This document shows, one piece after another, positions 14,223 to 23,623 of a stretch of DNA of 32,482 bases (the first letter of the stretch is position 1; the number at the start of each line of letters is the position of its first letter). A program made the position numbers and the translations under genes. The DNA comes from JAFGHJ01 sp964523975. GTDB taxonomy: Bacteria > Hydrothermota > UBA3072. The notes under the pieces were generated by a model. The model had not been told where the DNA came from, searched no databases, and worked only from the letters and a program-made list of their open reading frames with translations. The DNA lies in assembly GCA_964523975.1 (NCBI GenBank), contig CAZGBM010000018.1, forward strand, positions 1 to 32,482, given 5' to 3'.

Positions 14223-14603
14223 ATGAAGAGAATTAAGATATCTTCCGAAACTATTGGTGAAGTCTTTGCCGATTTGACGAATGAAAATCCTAAAACTGTT
14301 AAAGCCTTTTATTCTTCTCTTCCAATCGAAGGAAGAGTAAATTTCTGGGGTGAAGAAATATACTTCAGAATCCCGGTACCCGTGAGCAAAGAAAAGAGCA
14401 GGGTAGCGGTAAAAAAGGGTGAAATCGGTATATGGATTGAAAGCCCCTCGTTTTGCATATTTTTCGGAAAAACACCGGCAAGTACGGAAAAGGAAATACG
14501 TGCATATAGCGAAGTAAACATGATAGGCAAAGTCGAGTGCGACCCTGAGATCTTTAAGAATGTAAAACAAGGTGAAATTATCAGGTTAGCAAAGGCAATT
14601 TAG
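14223..14603 (+). CDS. Cyclophilin-like fold protein (TM1367 type)
   Basis: A 126-residue soluble protein resembling the small cyclophilin-like family represented by Thermotoga TM1367. Supporting pattern: an N-terminal beta strand with GEVFADLTNENPKTVKAF, then SSLPIEGRVNFWGEEIYFRIP, a GEIGIWIESPSFCIFFGKTP segment matching the family's GD-x-YWxPxxxxCIFFGPTP, and NMIGKVECDPEIFKNVKQGE. Cyclophilin-like folds of this group are not known to be active peptidyl-prolyl isomerases, and the biological role is unknown. It has its own promoter and no Shine-Dalgarno, so ATG 14223 is the natural start. A repeat tract follows. Confidence 0.75.
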   Translation: MKRIKISSETIGEVFADLTNENPKTVKAFYSSLPIEGRVNFWGEEIYFRIPVPVSKEKSRVAVKKGEIGIWIESPSFCIFFGKTPASTEKEIRAYSEVNMIGKVECDPEIFKNVKQGEIIRLAKAI

Positions 14604-14907
14604 GAATATTGGGATTTAGTTTTGGTTCGTTGTTCCTGGTTCGTGGTTCCTTTTTTAGTTGGTTCGTTAGGTCGTGAGTTGGTTGGACCGTTAAATTTTT
14701 TGTCCGGTCTGCCGTCTGCGGTCAACCGTCTTTGTTTCACTTTTTTCGATTTCCTTAATTTATTCTTTGTGTCTTAGTAGCTTTGTGGCAAAACCAGGCG
14801 ACCTTAATTATATCTCCAACTCTTTTACGGTCTTATCGCTCATTATATTTAACTTCCTGACTGTACCACCATGTGCATGAATTCTTCCAGAAATTTACAT
14901 TTTTTTC
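14604..14907 (+). repeat. Intergenic microrepeat tract E
   Basis: No gene is supported. Words seen: GGTTCGT-TGTTCCT-GGTTCGT-GGTTCCT (14622-14649, period 7); GGTTCGTT-AGGTCGTG-AGTTGGTT-GGACCGTT (14660-14691, period 8); GTCCGGTC-TGCCGTC-TGCGGTC-AACCGTC (14702-14730, period 7); CTTTGTGTCTTAGTAGCTTTGTGG (14765-14788). All are on the plus strand. From about 14800 to 14907 the sequence changes character and shows no repeats, no ORF and no obvious structure before the downstream promoter. Confidence 0.75.
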
Positions 14908-14936
14908 TTGACAAAATGCAGAAATACTATTAGAAT
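14908..14936 (+). promoter_or_regulatory. Promoter of the exported-protein operon
   Basis: TTGACA (14908-14913), 17 nt, TAGAAT (14931-14936). Transcription should begin near 14943, giving a leader of about 65 nt with AAGGAGGAATT just before the ATG at 15008. No other promoter of this quality is seen ahead of the following genes, which are 10-19 nt apart. Confidence 0.75.
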
Positions 14937-15007
14937 GTTATAGGATTGCATTATAAATATTTGTGCCGGATAATGTGGAAGCTTTAATTCTAAAGTAAGG
15001 AGGAATT

Positions 15008-18000
15008 ATGAAGGGTCGCATAACCGTTTTATCTGTTTTACTGCTTTTTGTTCTTGCTTTGAATCTCCCAGCCCAGGCTCAGTTTACGCTCAGAATTCAC
15101 CAACCGCCGCCAAACCAACTGACAATTTCAGATCTCTGGTTTGTGGATATTACAAACAATACAAGTCAAACGCCTACCGTTTATCTACGGGGCGAAATCA
15201 CGGAATCGCAAAAAGAATTGTTATTCAGAGCCAGTTCGAATGATTTCCAGTTGCCTCCCGGGAGAAATCGAATAACAGCGAGAGACATAAAAACTTTGAC
15301 AGATGAATGGTACAGAGAGGAGGATAAATCTTTCATCCTCAGAACCAGTACAGTCCCGGCAGGGAGTTATACCGTTTGCCTGTATTTGATGGGTGGTGTT
15401 GCCGGTCAACCTCAGGAACTTGCAAGTCAATGTATCAATGTTCTTGTTCGCCCGGCAAGTCCTCCGAGATTAATCTCTCCGAAAGCAGGTAAAAAGCTGG
15501 AGATTAAACGACCTGTTTTTACGTGGACAAAACCAGCTCCTTTATCGGCAACCGAAAAAGTGGTTTACAAATTCAAAATTGTTGAAATATATAAGGGGCA
15601 GACAAAAGAAGAAGCGATAAGAGCAAATCCCGCCTGGTATGAAGAGGATAGAATAAATAGAACAACCTTTCAATATTCTCTCAGAGCGAGGGAGTTAGAC
15701 CCTGATAAAAGATATGCCTGGCAGGTTCAGTCTTTCTATGCGGAAGGCTTCCCTCTCGGCACTAACAAAGGTATGAGTGAAATATGGGAACTTAGTCCGG
15801 AGATAATAGGAGGGATAAAACCCATACCTCTACGGCCTTCATATTTGAAAATAGGACAATTTGTAATTAAAAATATCACTTACAGTTCGTCTTCACTTGA
15901 TTCACTTTCTGGTAGTGGAGAATCTTTTTTTCTGCAGAAAAATATCCCATCTCATTTTGGCGGCCCGGCGTTCGTTCTTACAGAGATAAAATTTGGGGTT
16001 AACTTTGAAAAATTAAAAGTGAATTGGACAAGTGGGGATACTGCAAGAGTTACTGCAGGCGAAATTAAAGAAAATTTTTCCTCTCCCCTTGAAATTAAAG
16101 TCGAAGGTTATCCTGTTTTTGTGCATGATGTGCATTTATTGCCTGATTCGGCAAGCGGAACGGTAGGAGTCAGCGTTGCCTGTCTTTATGAGTCTACCGG
16201 TTGCAAGCCGGCTGAACTGGAACCTTTCAAAGGAAAAGTATCACCTCTTCTGGATATATACAAAGAACTCGGTGTTGCAGAAAGAGGTCCTTACCGCCTG
16301 GGAGAAACGGGTATACTTATTAAATCAAAGAAAGAAATAACCATAGACCTCAGCAGGACGGTTACCCCCGCAAAAGTAGGAATCTGGATGAAAAGAGGAG
16401 AAACCATCGAACAGCGCGAGTTGGATACGTGTAACACCGGTTATCTCTACGGTCACTATACCTTTGATGATGGTCTTTTTGCTCCCGGCGGCTTCAGCGC
16501 TACTTTTGACCTTGCTTCGCCCTGGAATTTCTATTCTTTGATTCCAATGGGATTCGAAGTACATTTGACGGGAGGCACTCTCGAGATTGAAAAATGTAAA
16601 GTAAAGAAAGGTAAGTTCGTAAACGGAGATATAGTTCTTCCATCCGATAGTAACGGAGTAGTTGACGCTGCAGGGAGATCAATTGTAGCAAAATACGATT
16701 CTCTTCTTGTCGATACACTTTTAAACCTATCGGCTAAAGTTTCTGTAGCTCAACAAATGAAATGGGGCGGTTTTGGATTGCTTTCCAGTAATACATATTT
16801 CAAACTTCCTGCAAATCCGTATGCCTATCATACCGTTGTACAGAGCGATACTTTCACCATTGTAGAAACGGATACTCTCATAGGTTTAATAATACCTTAT
16901 CTTAACAGAAGTAAAGATGTGCTAGTGGTATATTCGGGTGATGTGAGCGGTTCTTTGAAATTTGAAAAAATGGGCGGTTTCGATAATAAGAAAAGGAAAG
17001 GCGGCTGGTTCAACCTGGAAATGCAGGGAATAAGAGGATATCTGTCTTCGGATGTTGAAACTCCGGATATGAATGTAAAATTGGGATTACCAAGTAAAAC
17101 AGGGTATCTCTCAGATAGCAGTTTCAATACTACGTTTACTCATGATGAGGCTGATTCCACTTTTATGAGGTTCTGGTTTGTGGGTAATTCATCTTTTGAT
17201 ACGGATCTTCGGGGACAATTTGAAATACCATACCCTTCTAACATAAAACCTCCGTTCAGAGAAGTTGCAGTTACTTCTACTGCCAGTTTCGCAGGAGGGA
17301 ATGCGTTCTTCCCTGATTCCGCGCTCACTCTCGATTACTGGGGTGTAGGTTTAAGTTCGAAAAGAGGAGTTGTTAGTGTAAGAGTGGGAGAAATTATTTA
17401 CACTAATGCCGAGATTGAAGAGAAGCGACATTTCTCCCAGGGGTTTAATATAATCTGGGGTGAAATGCTCGCTGAGGGCGATTTGGGGGAATTCTATTTT
17501 AACCATAATGCGGCTCATCAGAAGTTTGACGGATTTCCGATTACGCTCGATTCGGCTGCTCTCTCAAAGTATAGTCCGGGTAGACCGGGAGAACTGGTGG
17601 TTAGAAGCGGGGTTCACTTCAATTTTTTCGGGGAACCCGATACATTGATTACTGTACACGATGCGAAACATACGGTGACTACTCCGCCTTTTGACGGACG
17701 TCTCGTTACCATAGATCCCAAAGAATTTGCACTATTTAGAAACTGGGGGTCGGGTATCGCGGAGATGGATTTTGATAAGATAGGGTACGACGCGACAGAT
17801 CAGGATGGATTTATAGGAGCAGGTGAAGTCGATTTTGATTTCTTTAAGAACTCTCCTGTTAATGCCGAGATAGAGATTGACAGTTTATATATAAAGATTT
17901 GTGTTTTAGAGACGAAAGTGCACGATTTAATGCTCTTGCATGTCGAGTTAGCCAGTTTAGGTGAGATCTGGGGATGCGCGGTCATTAAAGGAGATGAGCT

Positions 18001-18847
18001 CCAGCGCATAGCAATTGGCGGTAGGCTGGAATCGACTGTCGGAGGCGGTTTCGATTTGTTGGTTCCTAAAGCCGGAGTGGGCGTGGAGGTTGCGATGGCG
18101 GTTACTCCAACGATAACCACTTTCGCCGCTGATGGTATGATGTATCTGTATGTTTTTGGTGCCGATCTTGAAATGACCGGAAGCGTATTTCTCAAAACGG
18201 ACCGTGTTGCGGGAAGCGTAGAAGGCGAAATAAAAGGTGCTTTCGATTTAAGCGCTGTAGGTGTAGATATTGCGGCGGATGGGCAGGCCAACTGGTTCTT
18301 TAGCCCGGGTGCAAATTACATACAGGGTAGACTGGCAGTCAATATATGCAGCATAACATTGGGAGCCGGTCTTTCGGGTGGTCTGTTCATAGGATACAAT
18401 GCTCCTAAAGATCAGGTATGGGTCCTAAGAGAAGGGAGCAGCGGAAGCCGCCGGTTTGGCATTAATATGGCTAACATAAATAACCCTGTAAGCGGTATTT
18501 ATATCTTTGGCGATGCCGAAATATCTATAGGGGTGGCTGGAATACTCGAAGGCGGAGTTGAAATATATGCAGGTGTTGGAGCCTTCATAGGTGGCAGTTA
18601 TACCGGAAGTGACGGAACTACTCAGGGACTTTTCACTATTGTAGGAGTAGTCGGAGTTTACATATACGGCGAAATACTCTGGGGTCTTGTTTCTGCGTCA
18701 GCCTGGGGAGAATTAGAGATGTATTTTGGAACCCCGACAGGATTCGAGGGCACTTTTGGTCTTAGAGGATGTGTGCTCTGGGTTATTTGCGGCGAAATAG
18801 AAATTACTGCGGGAATGAACTCAAACCGTGGGTTCTACGTAGAGTAA
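15008..18847 (+). CDS. Large exported protein, TANFOR-like N-terminus
   Basis: A 1279-residue exported protein. A Sec signal peptide covers residues 1-24, ending PAQAQ. Residues 25-260 resemble the TANFOR-type region of Bacteroidota surface proteins: TNNTSQTPTVYLRGEI, LPPGRNRITARDI, VPAGSYTVCLYL, then PPRLISPKAGKKL and a fibronectin-like stretch ending DKRYAWQVQSFY. Residues about 280-950 are beta-rich with no motif I recognise. From about 970 to the end the composition shifts to Gly, Ala, Val and alternating hydrophobic residues (GGGFDLLVPKAGVGVEVAM, AGILEGGVEIYAGVGAFIGG), suggesting a beta-barrel or beta-solenoid. No T9SS-type C-terminal domain is visible. Strong ribosome-binding site AAGGAGG. 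First gene of a five-gene operon; function unknown, probably a surface or outer-membrane structural protein. Confidence 0.72.
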   Translation: MKGRITVLSVLLLFVLALNLPAQAQFTLRIHQPPPNQLTISDLWFVDITNNTSQTPTVYLRGEITESQKELLFRASSNDFQLPPGRNRITARDIKTLTDEWYREEDKSFILRTSTVPAGSYTVCLYLMGGVAGQPQELASQCINVLVRPASPPRLISPKAGKKLEIKRPVFTWTKPAPLSATEKVVYKFKIVEIYKGQTKEEAIRANPAWYEEDRINRTTFQYSLRARELDPDKRYAWQVQSFYAEGFPLGTNKGMSEIWELSPEIIGGIKPIPLRPSYLKIGQFVIKNITYSSSSLDSLSGSGESFFLQKNIPSHFGGPAFVLTEIKFGVNFEKLKVNWTSGDTARVTAGEIKENFSSPLEIKVEGYPVFVHDVHLLPDSASGTVGVSVACLYESTGCKPAELEPFKGKVSPLLDIYKELGVAERGPYRLGETGILIKSKKEITIDLSRTVTPAKVGIWMKRGETIEQRELDTCNTGYLYGHYTFDDGLFAPGGFSATFDLASPWNFYSLIPMGFEVHLTGGTLEIEKCKVKKGKFVNGDIVLPSDSNGVVDAAGRSIVAKYDSLLVDTLLNLSAKVSVAQQMKWGGFGLLSSNTYFKLPANPYAYHTVVQSDTFTIVETDTLIGLIIPYLNRSKDVLVVYSGDVSGSLKFEKMGGFDNKKRKGGWFNLEMQGIRGYLSSDVETPDMNVKLGLPSKTGYLSDSSFNTTFTHDEADSTFMRFWFVGNSSFDTDLRGQFEIPYPSNIKPPFREVAVTSTASFAGGNAFFPDSALTLDYWGVGLSSKRGVVSVRVGEIIYTNAEIEEKRHFSQGFNIIWGEMLAEGDLGEFYFNHNAAHQKFDGFPITLDSAALSKYSPGRPGELVVRSGVHFNFFGEPDTLITVHDAKHTVTTPPFDGRLVTIDPKEFALFRNWGSGIAEMDFDKIGYDATDQDGFIGAGEVDFDFFKNSPVNAEIEIDSLYIKICVLETKVHDLMLLHVELASLGEIWGCAVIKGDELQRIAIGGRLESTVGGGFDLLVPKAGVGVEVAMAVTPTITTFAADGMMYLYVFGADLEMTGSVFLKTDRVAGSVEGEIKGAFDLSAVGVDIAADGQANWFFSPGANYIQGRLAVNICSITLGAGLSGGLFIGYNAPKDQVWVLREGSSGSRRFGINMANINNPVSGIYIFGDAEISIGVAGILEGGVEIYAGVGAFIGGSYTGSDGTTQGLFTIVGVVGVYIYGEILWGLVSASAWGELEMYFGTPTGFEGTFGLRGCVLWVICGEIEITAGMNSNRGFYVE

Positions 18848-18857
18848 GGAGGTATCG

Positions 18858-21800
18858 ATGTTTTTAATAATATTATTGGGAACTGTATTGAATGTTTACA
18901 CAAACGATGTGGTAGTTAAAAGAGCAGATACCACTATTACTCCTACCATTGGTATGGAATTAAAAGATATCGATACAGTTATAGTTGGAGATAGTTCTAA
19001 AGCAGAAATTCTTTATTCCGACAGCACCATGCTGTATTTGGATGCGAATACCAGTATTGCTACTACAAGCAGCGAGAAAAAGAGATCTGTTTTTCTTTCC
19101 TTTGGAAGAATCTGGGCTAAAGTCAAAAAGCTGGTGAAAGGAGAGTCTCTGGAAATCTCAACCCCGGTTTCCATTTCAGGTATTACAGGTACGGAGTGCG
19201 AACAATCTTTTATAGCAGGAAAAGTAGAATGTAAGATGTTAGGAGGGAGTTTAAACTTCAAAGAAAAAGGAACCGGTAAAGAGACAAAGCTGGGAGAGGG
19301 TCAGATGGCCTCTATGGAAAAAGGAAAATCAGCAAAATTTGGAAAATTTAAAAAAGATCAAATGAAACACTGGTATAAGTGGAGCAGAGGTGATGCTGAT
19401 TTTGTCCTTAGTAAAATAAAACAAGTCTCTGACGATGGTGCGCATGGAGATGGCTTGATCTCTGACGATGGTGCGCATGGAGATGGCTTGATCTCTGACG
19501 ATGGTGAGCATGGAAAGGTAGCACTTCTTGTCTCTCAGGTAAAGGCAGTTGCCGGCAAATTGGGTTTAGTCAGTGAGTATGAAGGTAAATTAAATGAACT
19601 TATGAAAGTTGAAGATCCTTTAATGTTTAAAGGTCTTTTTGCTCCAACCGAGACAGGTTTTCTTTATGCTATAAGCAGTGAAAATAAAGGTAAAAATACA
19701 TTCATATTGTTAAAATGGCCTCAAATGAAAGGGGTTAAGGCTTTCAACCTTTACAGAAAGGAGATACCTTCTTTAGGTAATCCTACAACTCCGATAAATT
19801 CTAAACCGATTACACTTATGAGCGACTGTGCTGATATTAAGAAAGTTATACCTGTAGGTTCCGAAGAGTGGCAGGCTATAACCAACATTCTTAACGGACC
19901 TCCAAAACCTAAAACGAAGACAAAAGGAAGTACGACTAAAGGGTCTGCTCTTATATCTCCCAAGGAACCAACGGGAGATATGTTTGCGGTTCCGGTTGCA
20001 CTCGCTAAACTTAGTGCCTGTAATATTTCCTCTGTTTCGGATACAAGCCAAACTTATAGAGAATTACAGGCTCTTACAGGTAAATACTGGAAGGTTGGTG
20101 TTGTCTTGGGGCAGGCTTATGTCGATAATAATGTTGTTCCCGGTAAAAAGTATATGTATGCGATAGCTCCTGCCAAAAGTTTAAGTAAAGAAATAAAACC
20201 TATAGATACCGCGACGGTTGTTGCCGGAACGGTTCTTCCTTTGCCGGCTCCCTCAGGCGTTACTACCATTGCCGGTGACAATAAGGTTATGGTAAGATGG
20301 AATGAGATGGGAACAGCTTCAGGTTATGACGTGTATAGGAGTTCTCCTTCTGCTTCTCCTGTTAAGATAAACGGAGCAGATATAATCGAGAAAAGTATTC
20401 TCGATCTCGAGGGAGATACGATTCCCGAGAAAAACTGCTTTATAGATTTCATGCGCTGGGATGAAGCGGGATATCCTATACTACATGAAGTAGTGTCACC
20501 CGACTCGATTTACGGTCCGTATAACGGAACAACTTATCAATATAAAGTCAGGGCATATGATGCTCTTGGCAGACCGGGTATGTTCAGTTCGAATGTTCCG
20601 ACTCTTCCGAAAGATAAGACACCGCCGGCTGTGCCTTATGGAATTCAAGTAGATGCTTATCCTGATGGCTTACAGCCAAAGTGGTATCAGGTTACTCATG
20701 ATGAATTAGGACACGTGGAATTGTCGGGTATACAGGGCTATAAGGTTTATCGTTTTAACTCCGCGGATTCTCTTGCTGATAGTATTTTGGTTAATTCTAT
20801 GGTGCCCGATACGTTTGGAGCATTTCCTTTATATAAGGATACGGATCCGGCAATTTTCTCAGCGTATGGTGAGAAAACTTACTGGTATAGAGTTAGATGT
20901 ATCGACAATAAGGGGAATATAAGCGGTCTTTCTCCTTCAGCCGGGAATAATTTACCGGATACAACACCTCCTAAACCACCAAGGAATTTAAAGGCGGATA
21001 GTCATGCCGACTATATCGCTCTGTCCTGGGAGAAACCGAATCCTGTTTCTTCCGACCTTGCCGGTTACAATATATATAGAGGTGTTTGCGGCGGAGATTC
21101 TGTGTGTGTGGAGTATGAACAAAAAACTTCTCATGTGGTTAAGGAGCCAAGGTGTACAAAATGGGAATGGAGACCTTATCCTATGCATCTTATTGGAAAC
21201 AAGGACCATCCGGATAGCCTCAAATATAAGGACTTTACTGTTCCGCCCGGTTCGCCGATTTGTTACAGATATACGATAAAAGCTTATGATAGAAGTCAGA
21301 ATTTGAGTGATACTTCCAGAACCGTCTGTCAGAAGCTGAGAGAAGAAACGCCGCCTGCTCCGCCCGTTATCGCGGGACTGAAAGCAAGAGACAGAGCGAT
21401 AAAGGTCGAGTGGGTTTCCTCGCCCGTTCAGGATTTGTTTGGGTTTATGGTTTACAGGTCGGAGAAAGAAAGTGGACCTTATAAAAGAGTTAGTGACACT
21501 CTTATATTTCCTGCAGTCATAAGTTGCGATGATATACCTGCTACGAATATATGGGCTGCTGATTCGGTCTTTTCTTTCGTGGATACGACCGTTCAGGAAA
21601 AAAAGGTGTACTGGTACAGAGTAAAAGCCGCAGATTATGGCGGCAATATCGGCGAACCTTCGGTTCCGATAGAAACATATACATATGACCTCGGAGCGCC
21701 GCCTACGCCTTTCAATCTTTCGGCTTCGCAGCCTTCAGGGCAGTGTGCTCTTGAAATAAGCTGGAGGCCGGCTTATGATACGGTTTACTCCGGTTTTGTA

Positions 21801-21983
21801 GTCTTCAGAAGTTCGGATGCATCCAGTGGTTACCGTCAGATCAGCCCGATTATAAGAGGCAACAAATTTCTTGACAATAAGATAATAGCGAATAAAGAAT
21901 ACTGGTACAAAGTTCAATATTTTGCCAAAAACGGCAACCGTTCACCCGTTTCAGGTGCCGAAAAAGGTAAGGCAACGCCTTAA
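18858..21983 (+). CDS. Exported FecR-domain protein with FnIII repeats
   Basis: A 1041-residue exported protein. A short hydrophobic N-terminus (about residues 1-15) acts as signal peptide. Residues about 20-165 form a FecR-type domain, with VGDSSKAEILYSDSTMLYLD and VFLSFGRIWAKVKK followed by the typical STPVSISGITGTE core. Residues 190-220 contain an Asp/His/Gly repeat. From about 258 onward come six fibronectin type III-like modules (near 258, 463, 590, 705, 834 and 949), each with a conserved core of the type GYKVYRF, GYNIYRG, GFMVYRS or GFVVFRS and a later YWYRV. No anti-sigma membrane helix is present, so FecR here is probably structural, not a TonB-system regulator. AGGAGG lies 5 nt before the ATG, 10 nt after the preceding gene. 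Likely an adhesive or scaffold partner of that gene's product. Confidence 0.8.
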   Translation: MFLIILLGTVLNVYTNDVVVKRADTTITPTIGMELKDIDTVIVGDSSKAEILYSDSTMLYLDANTSIATTSSEKKRSVFLSFGRIWAKVKKLVKGESLEISTPVSISGITGTECEQSFIAGKVECKMLGGSLNFKEKGTGKETKLGEGQMASMEKGKSAKFGKFKKDQMKHWYKWSRGDADFVLSKIKQVSDDGAHGDGLISDDGAHGDGLISDDGEHGKVALLVSQVKAVAGKLGLVSEYEGKLNELMKVEDPLMFKGLFAPTETGFLYAISSENKGKNTFILLKWPQMKGVKAFNLYRKEIPSLGNPTTPINSKPITLMSDCADIKKVIPVGSEEWQAITNILNGPPKPKTKTKGSTTKGSALISPKEPTGDMFAVPVALAKLSACNISSVSDTSQTYRELQALTGKYWKVGVVLGQAYVDNNVVPGKKYMYAIAPAKSLSKEIKPIDTATVVAGTVLPLPAPSGVTTIAGDNKVMVRWNEMGTASGYDVYRSSPSASPVKINGADIIEKSILDLEGDTIPEKNCFIDFMRWDEAGYPILHEVVSPDSIYGPYNGTTYQYKVRAYDALGRPGMFSSNVPTLPKDKTPPAVPYGIQVDAYPDGLQPKWYQVTHDELGHVELSGIQGYKVYRFNSADSLADSILVNSMVPDTFGAFPLYKDTDPAIFSAYGEKTYWYRVRCIDNKGNISGLSPSAGNNLPDTTPPKPPRNLKADSHADYIALSWEKPNPVSSDLAGYNIYRGVCGGDSVCVEYEQKTSHVVKEPRCTKWEWRPYPMHLIGNKDHPDSLKYKDFTVPPGSPICYRYTIKAYDRSQNLSDTSRTVCQKLREETPPAPPVIAGLKARDRAIKVEWVSSPVQDLFGFMVYRSEKESGPYKRVSDTLIFPAVISCDDIPATNIWAADSVFSFVDTTVQEKKVYWYRVKAADYGGNIGEPSVPIETYTYDLGAPPTPFNLSASQPSGQCALEISWRPAYDTVYSGFVVFRSSDASSGYRQISPIIRGNKFLDNKIIANKEYWYKVQYFAKNGNRSPVSGAEKGKATP
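19426..19515 (+). repeat. 33-bp in-frame minisatellite in the FecR-FnIII gene
   Basis: Two identical 33 bp units (19426-19458 and 19459-19491) and a partial third with one early mismatch (19492 to about 19515). In frame, each unit encodes SDDGAHGDGLI; the third reads SDDGEHGK. The block lies in the linker between the FecR domain and the first FnIII module. Perfect identity suggests recent expansion or slippage. Confidence 0.95.
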
Positions 21984-21993
21984 AGGGGGATAA

Positions 21994-23604
21994 ATGAAAA
22001 AAATAAAATTGATTTTAACTTTCTTAGTAGTTGTTCTCCTGTCGGTTCCAGTGTATGCCGGAGATGAATTCGTGGAACAGCATTGTTGGAAGTTTAGGAA
22101 TACGACTTACTTTACTGATGGCGGAGGTACTACGGTACTGCCATGGGAAATATACACCAGGAGTTTTATAGGTATATGTCCCGATTCGTCCGTAGCCAAG
22201 GTTTTGTGTCCTCTGGACTATGCTTTCTATCATGCTTACAATGCTGCATTTGCGGTTGCTGCCGGCAATTGTTTTGGAATGAGTCTGCTCGCCAACATAA
22301 TATACAAGGAAGAAGGGCACATGGGTTTTTGTAAACCGGTTTATACTTATTCCGGGGGCACAGACGGCCCAACTTCGGCAAAACTCTGCACTGTTATAAC
22401 GGTTATGCAGTGCCATGAATGGAGTCATGCGGGTATTATGTGGATGGCTGAAAATATAACAGGTACCCATGTAAAGGACGGAAATTATGCATATGAGCAG
22501 GTAGAATATTACCTTTCTATGGGAGACTTACCGGTACTTACTATAGTGCAGGATTTAAGTTTTGTAGGTCATACATTGATACCATACAGGGTCGAAGAAA
22601 CCGGCTCAAAACGTTACATTTACATATATGATTCAAATAAATGGTACCCTCCGCGTGCAGCCTATTACGATAACGATAGTAATTTTATTGAGATTACTAA
22701 AAGTAATGGTAACTGGTCTTACAAATGGGATGCTGCTGAAACCTGGGGTTCGCCCGATGGTTTCATATTTGCCACACCGATGTCCACAGTGAAAGCTTCT
22801 TCGCGTAATCCCCTCCAGCTTGGCGGAATTACGGACGCTATGAATCATATATTTCTTACCGGAGCCAATATTTCTCAGATTACCGATGACCAGGGGCATA
22901 AGTTTTACAAAACCAGCACAAGCTCGCACAACAAATTGTCTGACATAGAAGACAATCCCTCTCTAAAAATGGAAAACGTGATAAGGATGCCGATGATTTC
23001 TGCACCTGCGAGAGGCGTAAGAAGCTTTACAAGGAAGAGAAAAGACCCTCCCGAAATTTACTTTACTATAGGTTCCGAGGGTAAAAATCTTAATTTCGAA
23101 ATTGCCTCGGTTGGCAAGCAATACAAATTCGAAATGGCCGGGAGGGATAATATAATAAGACTTTCCACCCCTGCAGGCTCAAGCGGAAGAGATAACTTCG
23201 AAGTGAAAAAACTCTCGACAGACAATCAGGAGTTGATATTAAGCAGCAAAAGAGGAGCTGCCAAATTCGAAGTGGAACTACACAGAAACGTTCCCGGTTC
23301 AGATATATCAAGAATATTCAAAGTCACAAATCTGACAGCTCCGAGCTCTTCACCTGTCAAACTACGTCTGGCAGAAGGTAGAGATGCTCTTCTTGTTAGA
23401 GGAGAAAAAGACCCTGTTTCCTGTAATCTCGAAATCACCCAGATAGTAAAAGGTAAGGTGACTAAGATGCCTTTAAAATCGATAAATGTTTCAGGGAAAG
23501 ACTGGCAGCAGGTTGCCCCCAGTAATTGGAATCAGTTAAATGGAGCGACCATAAAAACAAATGAAATACAGATGCCGCCTGATCCTTTTGATAAGAAAAA
23601 ATGA
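21994..23604 (+). CDS. Exported papain/C39-like cysteine peptidase homologue
   Basis: A 536-residue protein with a Sec signal peptide (1-22, ending VPVYA). Residues about 80-260 look like a papain-like cysteine peptidase core: AAGNCFGMSLLANIIYKE with Cys93, DLSFVGHTLIPYRVEETG with His193, and YIYIYDSNKW with Asp213. This C-H-D order and the IYDSN/IYDPN element recur in exported C39-like families. A Gly/Thr-rich insert with three more Cys and an HEWSH segment lies between. Residues from about 330 to the end are beta-rich and polar, without a recognised motif, possibly a binding or anchoring domain. Ribosome-binding AAAGGGGG is near the ATG, 10 nt after the FecR-FnIII gene. A role in processing the two large exported partners is inference. 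Confidence 0.65.
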   Translation: MKKIKLILTFLVVVLLSVPVYAGDEFVEQHCWKFRNTTYFTDGGGTTVLPWEIYTRSFIGICPDSSVAKVLCPLDYAFYHAYNAAFAVAAGNCFGMSLLANIIYKEEGHMGFCKPVYTYSGGTDGPTSAKLCTVITVMQCHEWSHAGIMWMAENITGTHVKDGNYAYEQVEYYLSMGDLPVLTIVQDLSFVGHTLIPYRVEETGSKRYIYIYDSNKWYPPRAAYYDNDSNFIEITKSNGNWSYKWDAAETWGSPDGFIFATPMSTVKASSRNPLQLGGITDAMNHIFLTGANISQITDDQGHKFYKTSTSSHNKLSDIEDNPSLKMENVIRMPMISAPARGVRSFTRKRKDPPEIYFTIGSEGKNLNFEIASVGKQYKFEMAGRDNIIRLSTPAGSSGRDNFEVKKLSTDNQELILSSKRGAAKFEVELHRNVPGSDISRIFKVTNLTAPSSSPVKLRLAEGRDALLVRGEKDPVSCNLEITQIVKGKVTKMPLKSINVSGKDWQQVAPSNWNQLNGATIKTNEIQMPPDPFDKKK

Positions 23605-23623
23605 ATTATCGGAAAGGTTAATT

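Noticed and set aside
23561..23623. Upstream start for the beta-barrel gene
   Set aside because: It overlaps the preceding gene and puts a charged segment before a clean signal peptide; GGAAAGG favours ATG 23624.
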